Notes under the pieces: generated by a model
Database searches by the model: none
What the model saw: the letters and a program-made list of their open reading frames with translations, nothing else
What the model was told of the DNA's origin: nothing
Made by a program: the position numbers and the translations under genes
Assembly (NCBI GenBank): GCA_003142095.1
Contig: PLON01000044.1
Location: 1,210 to 34,328 of the forward strand
Source of the DNA: Acidimicrobiaceae bacterium
GTDB taxonomy: Bacteria; Actinomycetota; Acidimicrobiia; Acidimicrobiales; RAAP-2
Direction of reading: 5' to 3'
DNA: 33,119 nucleotides
Part shown: piece by piece, positions 1 to 8,295 of the stretch
Numbering within the stretch: position 1 is the stretch's first letter
Layout: each line of letters begins with the position of its first letter

Positions 1-197
1 TCGAGCCCGGTCGTCCGCTCCAAGATTCCCCGTCGAGGGACCGCCTCGCCCGTGAAATCACCTCACCAATCGATTGCTGTGTGACGTGACCCGACTCGGA
101 CAAGAGGCGGTGGTCCCCGGCCGGTCGGGTGCGATGGTGACGTAATGGCCCGCGGTAACCGACAAGGTCAACTTGCCTTCTGCGTCGTGCCGAGAAT
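1..197. other. Left-edge stretch without recognisable gene
   Basis: I find no convincing coding region, RNA gene or clear hairpin terminator here. The only open frame entering it, on the plus strand from about 145, runs antisense through the minus-strand gene that ends at 198 and has no recognisable protein content. It probably holds the downstream flank of that gene and whatever lies to the left of the window. Confidence 0.4.
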
Positions 198-1226
198 CTA
201 CTTCGTCGCGGTCTGGCTGAGAGCGTCAAGGGCCAAATTTTCGACATCGCGGAAGTCAGGACGGGCGTCGTCCTCGTTGTCGAAGCTCGGCAGCGGGCTG
301 AAGAGAATCAGTCGGCTGCCGTCGTACACGGCGGCCTGGTCGTCGGTGTTGATTGCCGCGTCAGCCAGCGCGTCCACTTCGGTGCCCTCGGGTAGCTCGG
401 CGACGAGGACCGTGTACGAAGGCTCTCCCGCAACGCCTTCACCGATAAAACTGAGGCAGCCGGTGCTGGCAACGTAGGAGCCAGACACGGAGAGGGAAAA
501 GCACGTCGCGGCCAATTGATCTTGACGTATGGCGCTGGTGACGATGCACTTCGAGACGTCCAGCGCATCGGCGAGGGTTACCGAAAGTTGCGCGAGGTTC
601 GATCTGGGCTGAAATTCGACTTCGTTGTCGCCGAGCTTGGGTGCCCCTCGGAAACCTATCTTGGTCGCGTCACGAAAGACGAGCATCTCGATGAATCCCA
701 CGCCGTGACTGGTCGTGACCTCCGCGATATGGCAACTCGAGAGGGACGCGACTCTATTCATGGCCTCTAAGGCGACGTCGAAGCGCCGCGAGGCGTCTTC
801 GTGTGCCAGATCGCTGAACCTTCTCGAGATGGCGGCGGCGTCGCCCCCCAGCGAACGTGCAACGAACAGGTTCGCCTTGAGCGAGGCATCCCAGGAGACG
901 TCCGCGATATTTGCCACGAGCGCCCACGCGTCCAGTGCCTCGTACAGGAGCCCAAGTGACGACTGGCGGCGTCCTTGAAGGGTGCGACGCATGGCGAACA
1001 GGCAGAGTCCTTCCGACGCGCCCTCTTCAAGCTCAATCTCGCGGCGAAATGCTTCACATCCCTGCTCGCCTTCGGCGATGACGGCGCGTAGGACACCAGA
1101 AAGGGCATCATCGTTGGAGTCGACTCGGAACCGGACGAACTCCTCGGCACTGCGGTCGTAGGGGCGCGACGTGAGGTTCACGCCGAGCGTCTTGATTCGG
1201 TCAACGGCGCTTGCGTCGATCTTCAT
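198..1226 (-). CDS. Hypothetical protein, 342 aa
   Basis: I do not recognise this protein. It is acidic, with no signal peptide, no membrane segment and no familiar catalytic motif. The first half (about residues 1-190) looks mainly helical, with an Ala/Leu-rich stretch near 90-180. The second half looks like alternating beta strands and ends in an acidic segment (DNEDDARPDF near 320). The ATG at 1226 is preceded on the minus strand by AAGGAAAG at normal spacing, which supports this start. It stands alone, divergent from the nitroreductase at 1571, with 344 bases between them. It is likely a soluble cytoplasmic protein. Long open frames on the other strand across it are shadows. Confidence 0.6.
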   Translation of the reverse strand: MKIDASAVDRIKTLGVNLTSRPYDRSAEEFVRFRVDSNDDALSGVLRAVIAEGEQGCEAFRREIELEEGASEGLCLFAMRRTLQGRRQSSLGLLYEALDAWALVANIADVSWDASLKANLFVARSLGGDAAAISRRFSDLAHEDASRRFDVALEAMNRVASLSSCHIAEVTTSHGVGFIEMLVFRDATKIGFRGAPKLGDNEVEFQPRSNLAQLSVTLADALDVSKCIVTSAIRQDQLAATCFSLSVSGSYVASTGCLSFIGEGVAGEPSYTVLVAELPEGTEVDALADAAINTDDQAAVYDGSRLILFSPLPSFDNEDDARPDFRDVENLALDALSQTATK

Positions 1227-1570
1227 GTACTTTCCTTGCTATTCAACATGGATCATGTCGCAACGCCAGTCGCGGCGGGGGAGTCTCGTGAAGTGCCCAT
1301 CGTGCTCGGACCCGACAGGGGCTGGGGTCGTGCGACCGAGCGGGATTGGCGAACTGCTTCCGGTCGTCAGCACATAGACACTGTAGGGCGCTGCAGGCGC
1401 AGGGTTCGATTGGGGACCCTCGTCCGGGCCAGCCGCCGGGGTCGCCGTGCGACAGGACCAGGCGCTTGACGGAGGGACGCACCGGCTCTTCGCGGGATTA
1501 CCTTCGTTCGCGCTTTGAGAGTTGGAAGACGGCGACGTGGGTTGTCTCGTGGTGTCGGTACCATGTCGTG
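1227..1570. other. Divergent intergenic region, 344 bases
   Basis: This separates the hypothetical gene (minus) from the nitroreductase (plus), so it should hold two outward promoters. Next to the nitroreductase a -10-like TACCAT (1559-1564) lies six bases before the ATG, which would give a leaderless message; the -35 is not clear. A T-loop-like GGTTCGATT occurs near 1403, but no tRNA can be folded around it. Nothing else is recognisable. Confidence 0.4.
1559..1564 (+). promoter_or_regulatory. Candidate -10 (TACCAT) for leaderless nitroreductase
   Basis: TACCAT matches the TAnnnT form and ends six bases before the ATG at 1571, so transcription would begin at or next to the start codon. No Shine-Dalgarno-like sequence precedes the ATG, which fits leaderless translation. 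The -35 element is weak. Confidence 0.35.
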
Positions 1571-2170
1571 ATGGAATTCTCAGAAGTCATACGACGGCGC
1601 CGGATGGTTCGTGACTTCGTCGATCGTGCGCTGGAGCCAGAGGTCATCGAGCGCATCTTGGTCAGTGCGCTACGGGCACCGTCAGCCGGCTTCTCGCAGG
1701 GCTCGAGCTTCTTGGTTCTCACCGAGCAGGCGGACCGGGCTCGCTTCTGGCCCTTTGTGCCCACTCGTGTTGAGAACTCACCGGCAATTCAACTGGCGCC
1801 GTTGGTCGTCGTTCCGTTCGCCAACAAGAGCGTGTACCTCGAGCGGTACGCGGAGCCCGACAAGGGCTGGCAGGATCGTGCCGAGGCTCGGTGGCCTGCG
1901 CCGTACTGGTTCATCGACACGGGCATGGCCGCCCTCTTGATCCTTCTGAGTGCGGTGGACGAAGGCCTCGACGCATGTTTCTTTGGCATTATGCCCGAGC
2001 ACCTTGAGCCCTTCGGACGCGAGTTCGCAATACCCGCGGAGCTCACGGCGATCGGAGGTATCGCCGTCGGATACCGATCCCCGGACCTCCCGGCGCAAAG
2101 TGAAACGTTGGCGCAACGGCGAAAGGGGATTACGCAGGTCATGCATCGAGGACAGTGGGGTCGCCAATAG
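1571..2170 (+). CDS. Nitroreductase family protein (FMN-dependent)
   Basis: A 199-residue protein of the nitroreductase fold. The N-terminus has the usual Arg-rich FMN phosphate-binding stretch (RRRRMVRDF, about residues 7-15), followed by RAPSAGFSQG (about 35-44), a typical flavin-contact segment, and a Gly-rich GGIAVGY segment near the C-terminus. Members are cytosolic homodimers that use NAD(P)H to reduce nitro, quinone or other electron-poor substrates; the substrate here is unknown. An upstream in-frame extension exists but lacks family similarity, so I use the ATG at 1571, which fits the family length and the -10 placed for a leaderless message. The esterase and sulfatase genes follow on the same strand after a 199-base gap. 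Confidence 0.8.
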   Translation: MEFSEVIRRRRMVRDFVDRALEPEVIERILVSALRAPSAGFSQGSSFLVLTEQADRARFWPFVPTRVENSPAIQLAPLVVVPFANKSVYLERYAEPDKGWQDRAEARWPAPYWFIDTGMAALLILLSAVDEGLDACFFGIMPEHLEPFGREFAIPAELTAIGGIAVGYRSPDLPAQSETLAQRRKGITQVMHRGQWGRQ

Positions 2171-2357
2171 GCGGTCCTTCGTTTCTTCGCTCGCCGTCGT
2201 TCCGGAACCGCGCTTTGTCCGCATGGGGTATCCGGCACGGTCAGGTCGCGCGGGCCGCATCTACGAGACGCCGCCCTCGAATGAGTCTTGTGGAGGAGTA
2301 CTTCGAAGCGTTGACACCGACAACGTCCGCGAGGATTTGGCCCGATATGCTTCGCCC

Positions 2358-2365
2358 AAGGAGGT
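2358..2365 (+). promoter_or_regulatory. Strong Shine-Dalgarno deciding the esterase start
   Basis: AAGGAGGT lies four bases before ATG 2370 and is a near-perfect anti-16S match. It selects this ATG over an open frame reaching back to about 1950, whose extra residues resemble no esterase and overlap the nitroreductase gene. Confidence 0.7.
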
Positions 2366-2369
2366 GGTC

Positions 2370-3308
2370 ATGGTTCATCGTGCGCTCGAACCATTTGTCC
2401 GTGCCGCTCACGAGAATCCCCCGCCGCACCCCTCAACCTTGAGCGCGACGGAGCGAAGGAGGCTCTTTCGTGAGGAGGCCCGGGCCATGTGGGGCGAGCC
2501 CGAAACGGTGGCCTCGGTGAGCGACGGGCACATCGCCCTCGCGGACCGTACGCTCGACACGCGGCTCTACGTGCCGCTACGTGACGAAGGGAAGGCGCTC
2601 GTCTTGTTCTTTCACGGCGGGGGGTTCGTGGCGGGTGACCTGGAGTCTCACGATGCCCTTTGTCGGCGGCTGTGTGCCGATACCGGAATGCGTTTCCTCG
2701 CCGTGGACTACCGATTGGCGCCCGAGCACCCCTTTCCGGCTGGCATCGATGACGCCGTTGACGTCATTCGCTACGTGGCGAACTCTCTGTCGCAGTTTTG
2801 CACCGGCGCCGCAGAGCTCATCGTCATGGGTGAGTCGGCGGGCGCCTCGCTCGTCGCGGTGGCGTCGGCGCTGACGCGCCAAGAGAATCTAGGCGTCGCG
2901 GCTCAGGTGCTTATCTACCCGACGTTGGGACCGGACTTGGTGACTGAATCGTCTCACACCTACGCGTCGGGCTACCTGCTCGAGCTCGATCACCTTCGCT
3001 ACGACTACCAGCAGTACCTGGGCGCGTGGAGTGATCACACCGATCCGCGCGTCACGCCACTCATGTTCAATGACCTCTCCGGCGCACCGTCGGCGATCGT
3101 GCTCGTAGCCGAATGTGATCCGCTGCGCGACGAGGGCGTCGCGTACGCCGGATTGCTGGAGCACTTCGGAGTCTCGGTCGAACTGCTCGAAGCGGAGGAC
3201 ATGGTGCACGGCTTCCTGAAACTGGGCGCTCTCGTGCCCGAGACGCTCGACATTGTTGACGACCTCGCCGATCACATGCATAGGTTCGTGGAGCACGCTT
3301 CGAGGTGA
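2370..3308 (+). CDS. Alpha/beta hydrolase, hormone-sensitive-lipase-type carboxylesterase
   Basis: A 312-residue esterase of the HSL (family IV) group. The oxyanion-hole motif HGGG is at residues 82-85, the nucleophile elbow GESAG at 154-158 with Ser156, the acid Asp250 in DPLRDE, and His280 in DMVHGF. The DYRLAPEHPFPA stretch after the oxyanion loop is also typical. There is no signal peptide, so it probably acts in the cytoplasm on short-chain carboxyl esters. Its TGA overlaps the GTG start of the sulfatase gene (GTGA), so the two are very likely translated together. Their joint substrate might carry both carboxyl and sulfate or phosphonate esters, but that is inference. Confidence 0.88.
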   Translation: MVHRALEPFVRAAHENPPPHPSTLSATERRRLFREEARAMWGEPETVASVSDGHIALADRTLDTRLYVPLRDEGKALVLFFHGGGFVAGDLESHDALCRRLCADTGMRFLAVDYRLAPEHPFPAGIDDAVDVIRYVANSLSQFCTGAAELIVMGESAGASLVAVASALTRQENLGVAAQVLIYPTLGPDLVTESSHTYASGYLLELDHLRYDYQQYLGAWSDHTDPRVTPLMFNDLSGAPSAIVLVAECDPLRDEGVAYAGLLEHFGVSVELLEAEDMVHGFLKLGALVPETLDIVDDLADHMHRFVEHASR

Positions 3309-4789
3309 ACGTCCTCTTCATCACACTCGACCAGTTTCGTGGCGACTCCTACGGCGCCGCCGGTCACCACCTTGTCAAGACGCCAACCCTGGACCGAATC
3401 GCGAGGGAAGGAGTGCGTCTTGCGCGCCATTACTCCCAGTCTGCGCCCTGCGCACCGGGGAGGGCGGCCCTGTACACGGGCACCTACCAGATGAACAACC
3501 GTGTGGTCACCAACGGCACTCCCCTGGCCGCCGGGATGGACAACATCGCCCTCGTCGCTCGCAGGGCCGGCTACAACCCGACCCTCTTCGGCTATACCGA
3601 TCAGGGCCTCGATCCCAGTGAGGCCGAGGGTTATGACGACCCGCGCTTGGACTACCACGACGGTATCCTGCCCGGCTTTTCGGTGGGGCTCTATCTCCCC
3701 GAGAGCCAGGCGGGATGGGTGCAGTACTTGCGCGCGAAGGGATACGAGGTTGAGGCGGGCTGGATTCCGCTGCTCATCGGAGAACCTGAGCGCCCGGCGC
3801 AAGACTCCTTGAGCGGATTCTTGACCAATCGATTCGTCCAATGGCTCCAGGAGCAGGAGAGCGGTTGGTTCGCCCATCTCAGTTACTTGCGTCCGCACCC
3901 TCCCTACGCCGCGGCGGGGGAGTTCTCCGCGATGTACGACCCCGCTGACGTCGATCTGCCGATATCGCCCGTCGACGCTCCCTGCCGACACCCCGTGCAC
4001 GAGTATTCGCTCGGCGTCAAGGGCCGAGCGGCGCCCGTCGAAGAGGAGAAGATGCGCCACGTCAGGGCGCAGTACTACGGCATGATCAGCGAGATCGACT
4101 TTCAGCTCGGGCGCGTCGTCGAAGCCATCGAGGAGCGAGGTGAGTGGCACGACACCTTGGTGGTCATCACGTCGGATCATGGTGACCAATTGGGCGACCA
4201 CGGCCTCATTCAGAAATTGGGCTTCTTCCCCGAGAGTTACCACGTGCTGGGGCTTTGGCGTGATCCACGCTCAGAACTAGTCGGTCGCACGGTCACGGAC
4301 TTCAGCGAAAACGTGGACCTTCTTCCCACACTATGCGACGCTCTCTGCGTAGATCAGCCTGCGCAGTGCGATGGAAGGTCCCTGCACGAATTGATGAAGG
4401 GCAATTCAGACGGTTGGCGAGTAGCCGCTCACTACGAGTGGGACTTCCGAGGGGACTGGATCAAGCAACATGAAACGAGCTGGACCAAGAACCAACGGCT
4501 CTCCAATCAGAACCTTTCCGTCTCGGTAAGCAATGATGTGGGCTACGTTCAGTTTGGCGACGGTTCGTTCAAGTGTTTCGACCTCAAGGCCGATCCGACC
4601 TGGCGAAGTGAATGTGCAGATAGTGATCGCATCCTCGTTGCGGCGCAAGAGCAGCTCGTCTGGCGTCAAGAGCACCTGCGCCGTGACATGACGGATATGC
4701 TCCTCGGGCGTGGGCGCCGAGGTCGTTGGCCTCGGGAGTTCGCTAGGGAGTCGACAGCGAAGGACCTAAGCCCCGCAACAACCCAGTAA
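3305..4789 (+). CDS. Sulfatase (alkaline phosphatase superfamily, Cys-type)
   Basis: A 494-residue sulfatase-family hydrolase. The sulfatase signature C-x-P-x-R is present as Cys49-Ala-Pro-Gly-Arg53, so Cys49 should be converted to formylglycine by a formylglycine-generating enzyme. The N-terminal metal ligand region (LDQFRGDSYG) and the later SDHGDQLGDHG segment supply the other metal-binding residues. The run GLIQKLGFFPESYHV resembles the arylsulfatase / phosphonate monoester hydrolase subgroup. No signal peptide is visible, which suggests intracellular action. The GTG at 3305 overlaps the esterase stop. The 3' end overlaps the convergent tetR gene by 47 bases, leaving no room for a separate terminator. 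The exact substrate cannot be read from the sequence. Confidence 0.87.
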   Translation: MNVLFITLDQFRGDSYGAAGHHLVKTPTLDRIAREGVRLARHYSQSAPCAPGRAALYTGTYQMNNRVVTNGTPLAAGMDNIALVARRAGYNPTLFGYTDQGLDPSEAEGYDDPRLDYHDGILPGFSVGLYLPESQAGWVQYLRAKGYEVEAGWIPLLIGEPERPAQDSLSGFLTNRFVQWLQEQESGWFAHLSYLRPHPPYAAAGEFSAMYDPADVDLPISPVDAPCRHPVHEYSLGVKGRAAPVEEEKMRHVRAQYYGMISEIDFQLGRVVEAIEERGEWHDTLVVITSDHGDQLGDHGLIQKLGFFPESYHVLGLWRDPRSELVGRTVTDFSENVDLLPTLCDALCVDQPAQCDGRSLHELMKGNSDGWRVAAHYEWDFRGDWIKQHETSWTKNQRLSNQNLSVSVSNDVGYVQFGDGSFKCFDLKADPTWRSECADSDRILVAAQEQLVWRQEHLRRDMTDMLLGRGRRGRWPREFARESTAKDLSPATTQ

Positions 4790-5345
4790 TCAAACTCCGG
4801 AATGTTCCTTCGTGGTCACTCGAGAAGTTAACGGACGTCAATTCGATCGAAACGTAGCCGTGGCAGGCTGACCACATCATCTGCGCCGCGTTGGTGGCCG
4901 AGTAGCCTTCGAAAAGCCCGACTGCCTGACAGCGCTGGATGTGGTTCACGAGCACCTGGAAAGTTTGCGCAGCGAGTTGAGTGGCGGGGATCGAGGGAAC
5001 GAATCCATCGAAGTGGTGGATGAACATGACCGTGTAGTGCGCGCGATGCTCGAGGGCAAAGTTCCGATAGGCGAGTGCCGACGCAATCAAGTCATGCGCC
5101 GGATCACCGGTCTCGATGCCGAGAGCCTGCTGGAGCGTCGAGAATCCATCGGTCCAGACGATCTCCAAGAGGCCGTTCTTTCCGTTGAAGTGGTTGTAGA
5201 TAGTCATTGGAGCGACCTTGGCCCGCTTCGCGATGGCGCGGACGGTGAGCCCATCCGGACCATCCTCATTGAGGATGTACACGACGGCCCCGAGCACGGC
5301 AGGTTCGATCCGCTGGGATGGTGTTCGCAACATTCGGCGGGGCAT
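4743..5345 (-). CDS. TetR-family transcriptional regulator
   Basis: About 200 residues. The N-terminal helix-turn-helix is clear (LTVRAIAKRAKVAPMTIYNH, about residues 32-51), followed by an all-helical ligand-binding domain typical of TetR proteins with a C-terminal TetR_C-like region. In-frame starts exist at GTG 5372, ATG 5351 and ATG 5345. I prefer 5345 because a minus-strand TATACT (5358-5353) would start transcription almost exactly there, and because GTG 5372 would put coding sequence inside the operator. It lies divergent to the exporter gene across a palindromic double operator, so it most likely represses both itself and the exporter until an inducing compound binds. Confidence 0.88.
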   Translation of the reverse strand: MPRRMLRTPSQRIEPAVLGAVVYILNEDGPDGLTVRAIAKRAKVAPMTIYNHFNGKNGLLEIVWTDGFSTLQQALGIETGDPAHDLIASALAYRNFALEHRAHYTVMFIHHFDGFVPSIPATQLAAQTFQVLVNHIQRCQAVGLFEGYSATNAAQMMWSACHGYVSIELTSVNFSSDHEGTFRSLITGLLRGLGPSLSTP

Positions 5346-5352
5346 TGCCATT

Positions 5353-5396
5353 AGTATAGAACAGTGTTCCACACTAATGGAACACTGTTCTATAGA
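5353..5396. promoter_or_regulatory. Mirror-image overlapping divergent promoters for tetR and the exporter
   Basis: Plus strand: -35 TTCCAC (5367-5372), 18-base spacer, -10 TATAGA (5391-5396), directed at the exporter ATG 5407. Minus strand: -35 TTCCAT (5382-5377), 18-base spacer, -10 TATACT (5358-5353), directed at tetR ATG 5345. The two promoters are nearly symmetric and face away from each other, so both cannot easily be bound at once. Predicted start sites fall within a few bases of each start codon, giving leaderless or near-leaderless messages. Confidence 0.55.
5355..5394. promoter_or_regulatory. TetR double operator: 16-bp perfect inverted repeat
   Basis: Arms TATAGAACAGTGTTCC (5355-5370) and GGAACACTGTTCTATA (5379-5394) are exact reverse complements around an 8-base spacer. 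Each arm is itself a near-palindrome with core GAACA-n-TGTTC, centred at 5364 and 5385. The centres are 21 bases apart, two helical turns, so two repressor dimers could sit on the same DNA face and cover both promoters. Confidence 0.8.
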
Positions 5397-5406
5397 GGGC
5401 GGTTAG

Positions 5407-6993
5407 ATGCGTTCGACTCACGAGCGGCGATGGAAGATTCTTATCGTCCTGTGCCTGGCGGCGTTTCTCGTTGTCATTGATAACACGATCGTCAACGTCG
5501 CGTTGCCGACGCTCGCAAGAAACCTTCACGCGTCGAATTCGTCGCTGCAGTGGATCGTCGATGGCTATTCGCTTCCTTTTGCAGGTCTTCTGCTCGCCGG
5601 GGCTGGAGTGTCCGATCGTTTGGGTCGCAAGCGCGTCATGCAGAGCGCGATCATGGCCTTCGCGGTCTTCTCGTTCTTCGCTGCCCGATCGAACAGCGTG
5701 CCTGAGTTGTTGGCGGCCCGGGCGCTGATGGGGGCGTCTGCCGCCTTCATCTTCCCGGCGACTCTCTCGATCTTGACCACGACCTTTGACGATGGTGCCG
5801 AGAGGGCCAAGGCCTTCGGGGTTTGGGGCGCCACGGCGGGTGTCGCGATTGCCGTGGGACCGATCGTCGGCGGATCACTGCTCGTCCACTTCTGGTACGG
5901 CTCGATCTTTCTGGTCAATATTCCGATTGTGGCGGTGGCCCTGGTGGCGTCGGCCTACGTCGTTCCCGAGTCGAAGAGCCCAACCGCACGTGCCCTTGAC
6001 GTGCGGGGCCTCGCTATCGGGACTCTGGGCGTCACGTCTCTCGTCCTCGCGATCATCCAAGGGCCATCGTGGGGCTGGCGCTCGGTCGCCACGCTGACGC
6101 TCTTCGCGACGGCCCTCGTGCTCGGCTACCTGTTCACACGCTTCGAGTTGCAGCACTCGGCGCCCCTGCTCGACGTGCGCATCTTTCGAAATGGCACCTT
6201 TGCCGCCGGCGCCGGGACGATCGCCGTGAGTTACTTTTGCCTCTTCGGGTTCATCTTCCTCGTGACCCAGTACTTCCAGCTCGTTCGCGGCTACAGCGCA
6301 CTGTCCGCGGGAGTGCATACGTTGCCGTTCGCCATCGTCACCGCGCTCGTCACGCCTTTGGGCGCCGTCCTGGCGATTCGAATCGGAGCTCGATACGTCG
6401 TCGGTGCCGGCCTCTTGATCATGTCCGCGTCGATGGCCTGGGTGACGACCGTGAGCGCAACGGCCCCGTACGTCGGTCCCGTCATCGGAGTGATGATCGT
6501 CATGGCGGTCGGTTTCTCGCTCGTGAGTGCACCTTCGACGGCGGCACTAATGGAGACCTTGCGGCCCGATCAGATTGGCGCGGGTGCCGCGGTCAATGAG
6601 ACCACCCGCGAGTTGGGCGGGACGTTGGGCGTGGCACTCATTGGATCGGTGTTCTCGTCGATCTTTGGCCCTCAGGTGAGGGCTGCATTGGCGAGGCTAG
6701 GTCTGACGGCTCATCAGTTGGACGTCGCGCGCAGTTCGATGGCTGCGGCGCAGGCAACGCTGGCGCACGTTCCAGCCAACCTGCGAACCATCTCAGGTCA
6801 GGGGCTGACGAAGGCCTTCATGGAGGGCTTCCATCGTGGCTGCCTCGTCGCGTCGATCGTCGTCGCAGCGGTGGGCGTAGCGGTCGTTCGATTCTTGCCC
6901 TCGGGCGACACGCGCGAGGATCGCACGAAGGGCGTCGCTGATGGCTCTCGATCTCCGGTGCGCGAGCAACGTCAACCAGATGTTGGACCGTGA
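5407..6993 (+). CDS. MFS drug exporter, DHA2 (EmrB/QacA-like) family
   Basis: A 528-residue, strongly hydrophobic protein of the length expected for 14-helix DHA2 antiporters. The first helix carries the family motif D-x-TIVNVALP (IDNTIVNVALP, about residues 24-34), the loop between helices 2 and 3 has the MFS motif A form DRLGRKR (about 70-76), and a motif-C-like Gly-rich segment (GPIVGGSLL) follows in helix 5. Such proteins expel drugs, dyes or other amphiphiles in exchange for protons across the cytoplasmic membrane. The C-terminal tail is charged and cytosolic. Control by the divergent TetR protein is very likely given the operator between them. The substrate is unknown. Confidence 0.88.
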   Translation: MRSTHERRWKILIVLCLAAFLVVIDNTIVNVALPTLARNLHASNSSLQWIVDGYSLPFAGLLLAGAGVSDRLGRKRVMQSAIMAFAVFSFFAARSNSVPELLAARALMGASAAFIFPATLSILTTTFDDGAERAKAFGVWGATAGVAIAVGPIVGGSLLVHFWYGSIFLVNIPIVAVALVASAYVVPESKSPTARALDVRGLAIGTLGVTSLVLAIIQGPSWGWRSVATLTLFATALVLGYLFTRFELQHSAPLLDVRIFRNGTFAAGAGTIAVSYFCLFGFIFLVTQYFQLVRGYSALSAGVHTLPFAIVTALVTPLGAVLAIRIGARYVVGAGLLIMSASMAWVTTVSATAPYVGPVIGVMIVMAVGFSLVSAPSTAALMETLRPDQIGAGAAVNETTRELGGTLGVALIGSVFSSIFGPQVRAALARLGLTAHQLDVARSSMAAAQATLAHVPANLRTISGQGLTKAFMEGFHRGCLVASIVVAAVGVAVVRFLPSGDTREDRTKGVADGSRSPVREQRQPDVGP

Positions 6994-7131
6994 GCCGAAT
7001 GACCAGTTAAGTCGTCGGGGAACGTGTAGTAGAACTTCAAGCGTGGCGATGAATGGCAGCACACTCGTGGAAGCCATCGTGAATTGCCTATGCGAGCGAA
7101 TGGCGGCCCTTGTCATCGGGGGGAGAGAGCG

Positions 7132-8292
7132 ATGACGTGGAGCATCGATCCGAGCAATGTGGGTACCGGGTTGCCGCTCGAAGGAGTTCGAGTCCTCGAC
7201 TTTTCACGAGTCCTCGCTGGGCCCCTCTGCGCGATGATCGCCGGTGATCTGGGTGCGGACGTCATCAAGGTTGAGAGCCCCGACGGCGATCCCGTGCGAG
7301 GACTGAAACCACCGACGTTTCATGGTGACGCCACCTACTACCTGGCGGTCAATCGTCACCGTCGCAACATTGTCGCTGACCTTCGTCGACCCTCGGACTA
7401 CGCGCAGGTAGCGGAGCTGGTTCACCAGGCCGACGCCGTCGTGGAAAACTTCCTACCCAGTCAGGTTCGAAGCCTCGGCGTCGATCGACTGAGAGCCGGG
7501 AACCCCGACTGCGTATGGATCAGTATCACGCCCGCGACCTCGGGTGGTCCCGTGGCGGACTTGCCCGCCTTCGATCTGCTGGCACAGGCCCGCTCCGGGC
7601 TGATGGGAATCACGGGCGATGCCCTCGGCGCGCCGACGAAGGTGGGGGCGCCGCTGGCCGACGTGGTGACCGGGCTCTACGGTGCGATCGGGCTCCTGGC
7701 CGGTCTCTTCGCCCGGCTCGACGGACGCGCCGGGCGTCACTTTGAAGCGCCGCTGCTCGAGTCGACCATGAGCGCGCTGATCAATCAGGCCCAGGGATAC
7801 CTCTCGACTGGCGAGAACCCGAGTCGCTTAGGCAATGACCATCCCAGTATCGCGCCCTATGGTCCGGTGACGACGGCCGACGGCTTCCTCTTACTGGCGG
7901 TAGGGACCGATGCTCAGTTTGTGAAGCTGGTGGCGGTGCTCGACGACGACGCGCTCAACCGTCGAACTGAGTGGGCGACGAACGCGAACAGGGTTGGGTC
8001 ACTCGACGAACTGCGCGACACCCTCAACAGGGCCTTCGTGTCCCATTCGACCGTCGAGTGGCTGGAGATTCTGTCCGCATCGGGAGTACCCCACGCACCG
8101 ATCTTCGATATAGCGGACGCCTTTTCGCAGCCTCAGATTAGCGACGGAGATTTTCTGGGTCTGATGGATACTCCTGACGGCCAGACGACCGCCATGCGTT
8201 CGCCCTTGGTCATCGACGGCGTGCGTCCCAGGATTCGCCGGGGTCCACGACGCCTTGGTGAAGATACGGGCGAGATCTTCGAGGAACGCTGA
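7132..8292 (+). CDS. CaiB/BaiF (class III) CoA-transferase family protein
   Basis: A 386-residue class III CoA-transferase. The N-terminal LEGVRVLDFSRVLAGP and GADVIKVESP segments are hallmark CoA-binding parts of the family, and VNRHRRNIVADL also fits. The expected catalytic aspartate is Asp177 in APLADVVTG. The family includes formyl-CoA, carnitine and alpha-methylacyl-CoA enzymes, and the specific CoA acceptor cannot be assigned. ATG 7132 is chosen because a purine-rich GGGGGGAGAG lies just upstream; the frame is open to 7084 but those residues are not conserved. The gap after the exporter is 138 bases, so it probably has its own promoter. It converges on a nitroreductase gene with only three bases between the stops. 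Confidence 0.87.
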   Translation: MTWSIDPSNVGTGLPLEGVRVLDFSRVLAGPLCAMIAGDLGADVIKVESPDGDPVRGLKPPTFHGDATYYLAVNRHRRNIVADLRRPSDYAQVAELVHQADAVVENFLPSQVRSLGVDRLRAGNPDCVWISITPATSGGPVADLPAFDLLAQARSGLMGITGDALGAPTKVGAPLADVVTGLYGAIGLLAGLFARLDGRAGRHFEAPLLESTMSALINQAQGYLSTGENPSRLGNDHPSIAPYGPVTTADGFLLLAVGTDAQFVKLVAVLDDDALNRRTEWATNANRVGSLDELRDTLNRAFVSHSTVEWLEILSASGVPHAPIFDIADAFSQPQISDGDFLGLMDTPDGQTTAMRSPLVIDGVRPRIRRGPRRLGEDTGEIFEER

Positions 8293-8295
8293 CGA

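Noticed and set aside
1381-1440. A tRNA-like T-loop (GGTTCGATT)
   Set aside because: The flanking bases do not give a five-pair T stem with a seven-base loop, and no acceptor stem or anticodon arm can be found.
1950-2369. In-frame extension upstream of the esterase
   Set aside because: It overlaps the nitroreductase in another frame and does not resemble esterases; the strong ribosome site fixes ATG 2370.
3272-4243. A 323-codon minus-strand frame opposite the sulfatase
   Set aside because: No recognisable domains or ribosome site; it is antisense to a sulfatase with complete active-site motifs.
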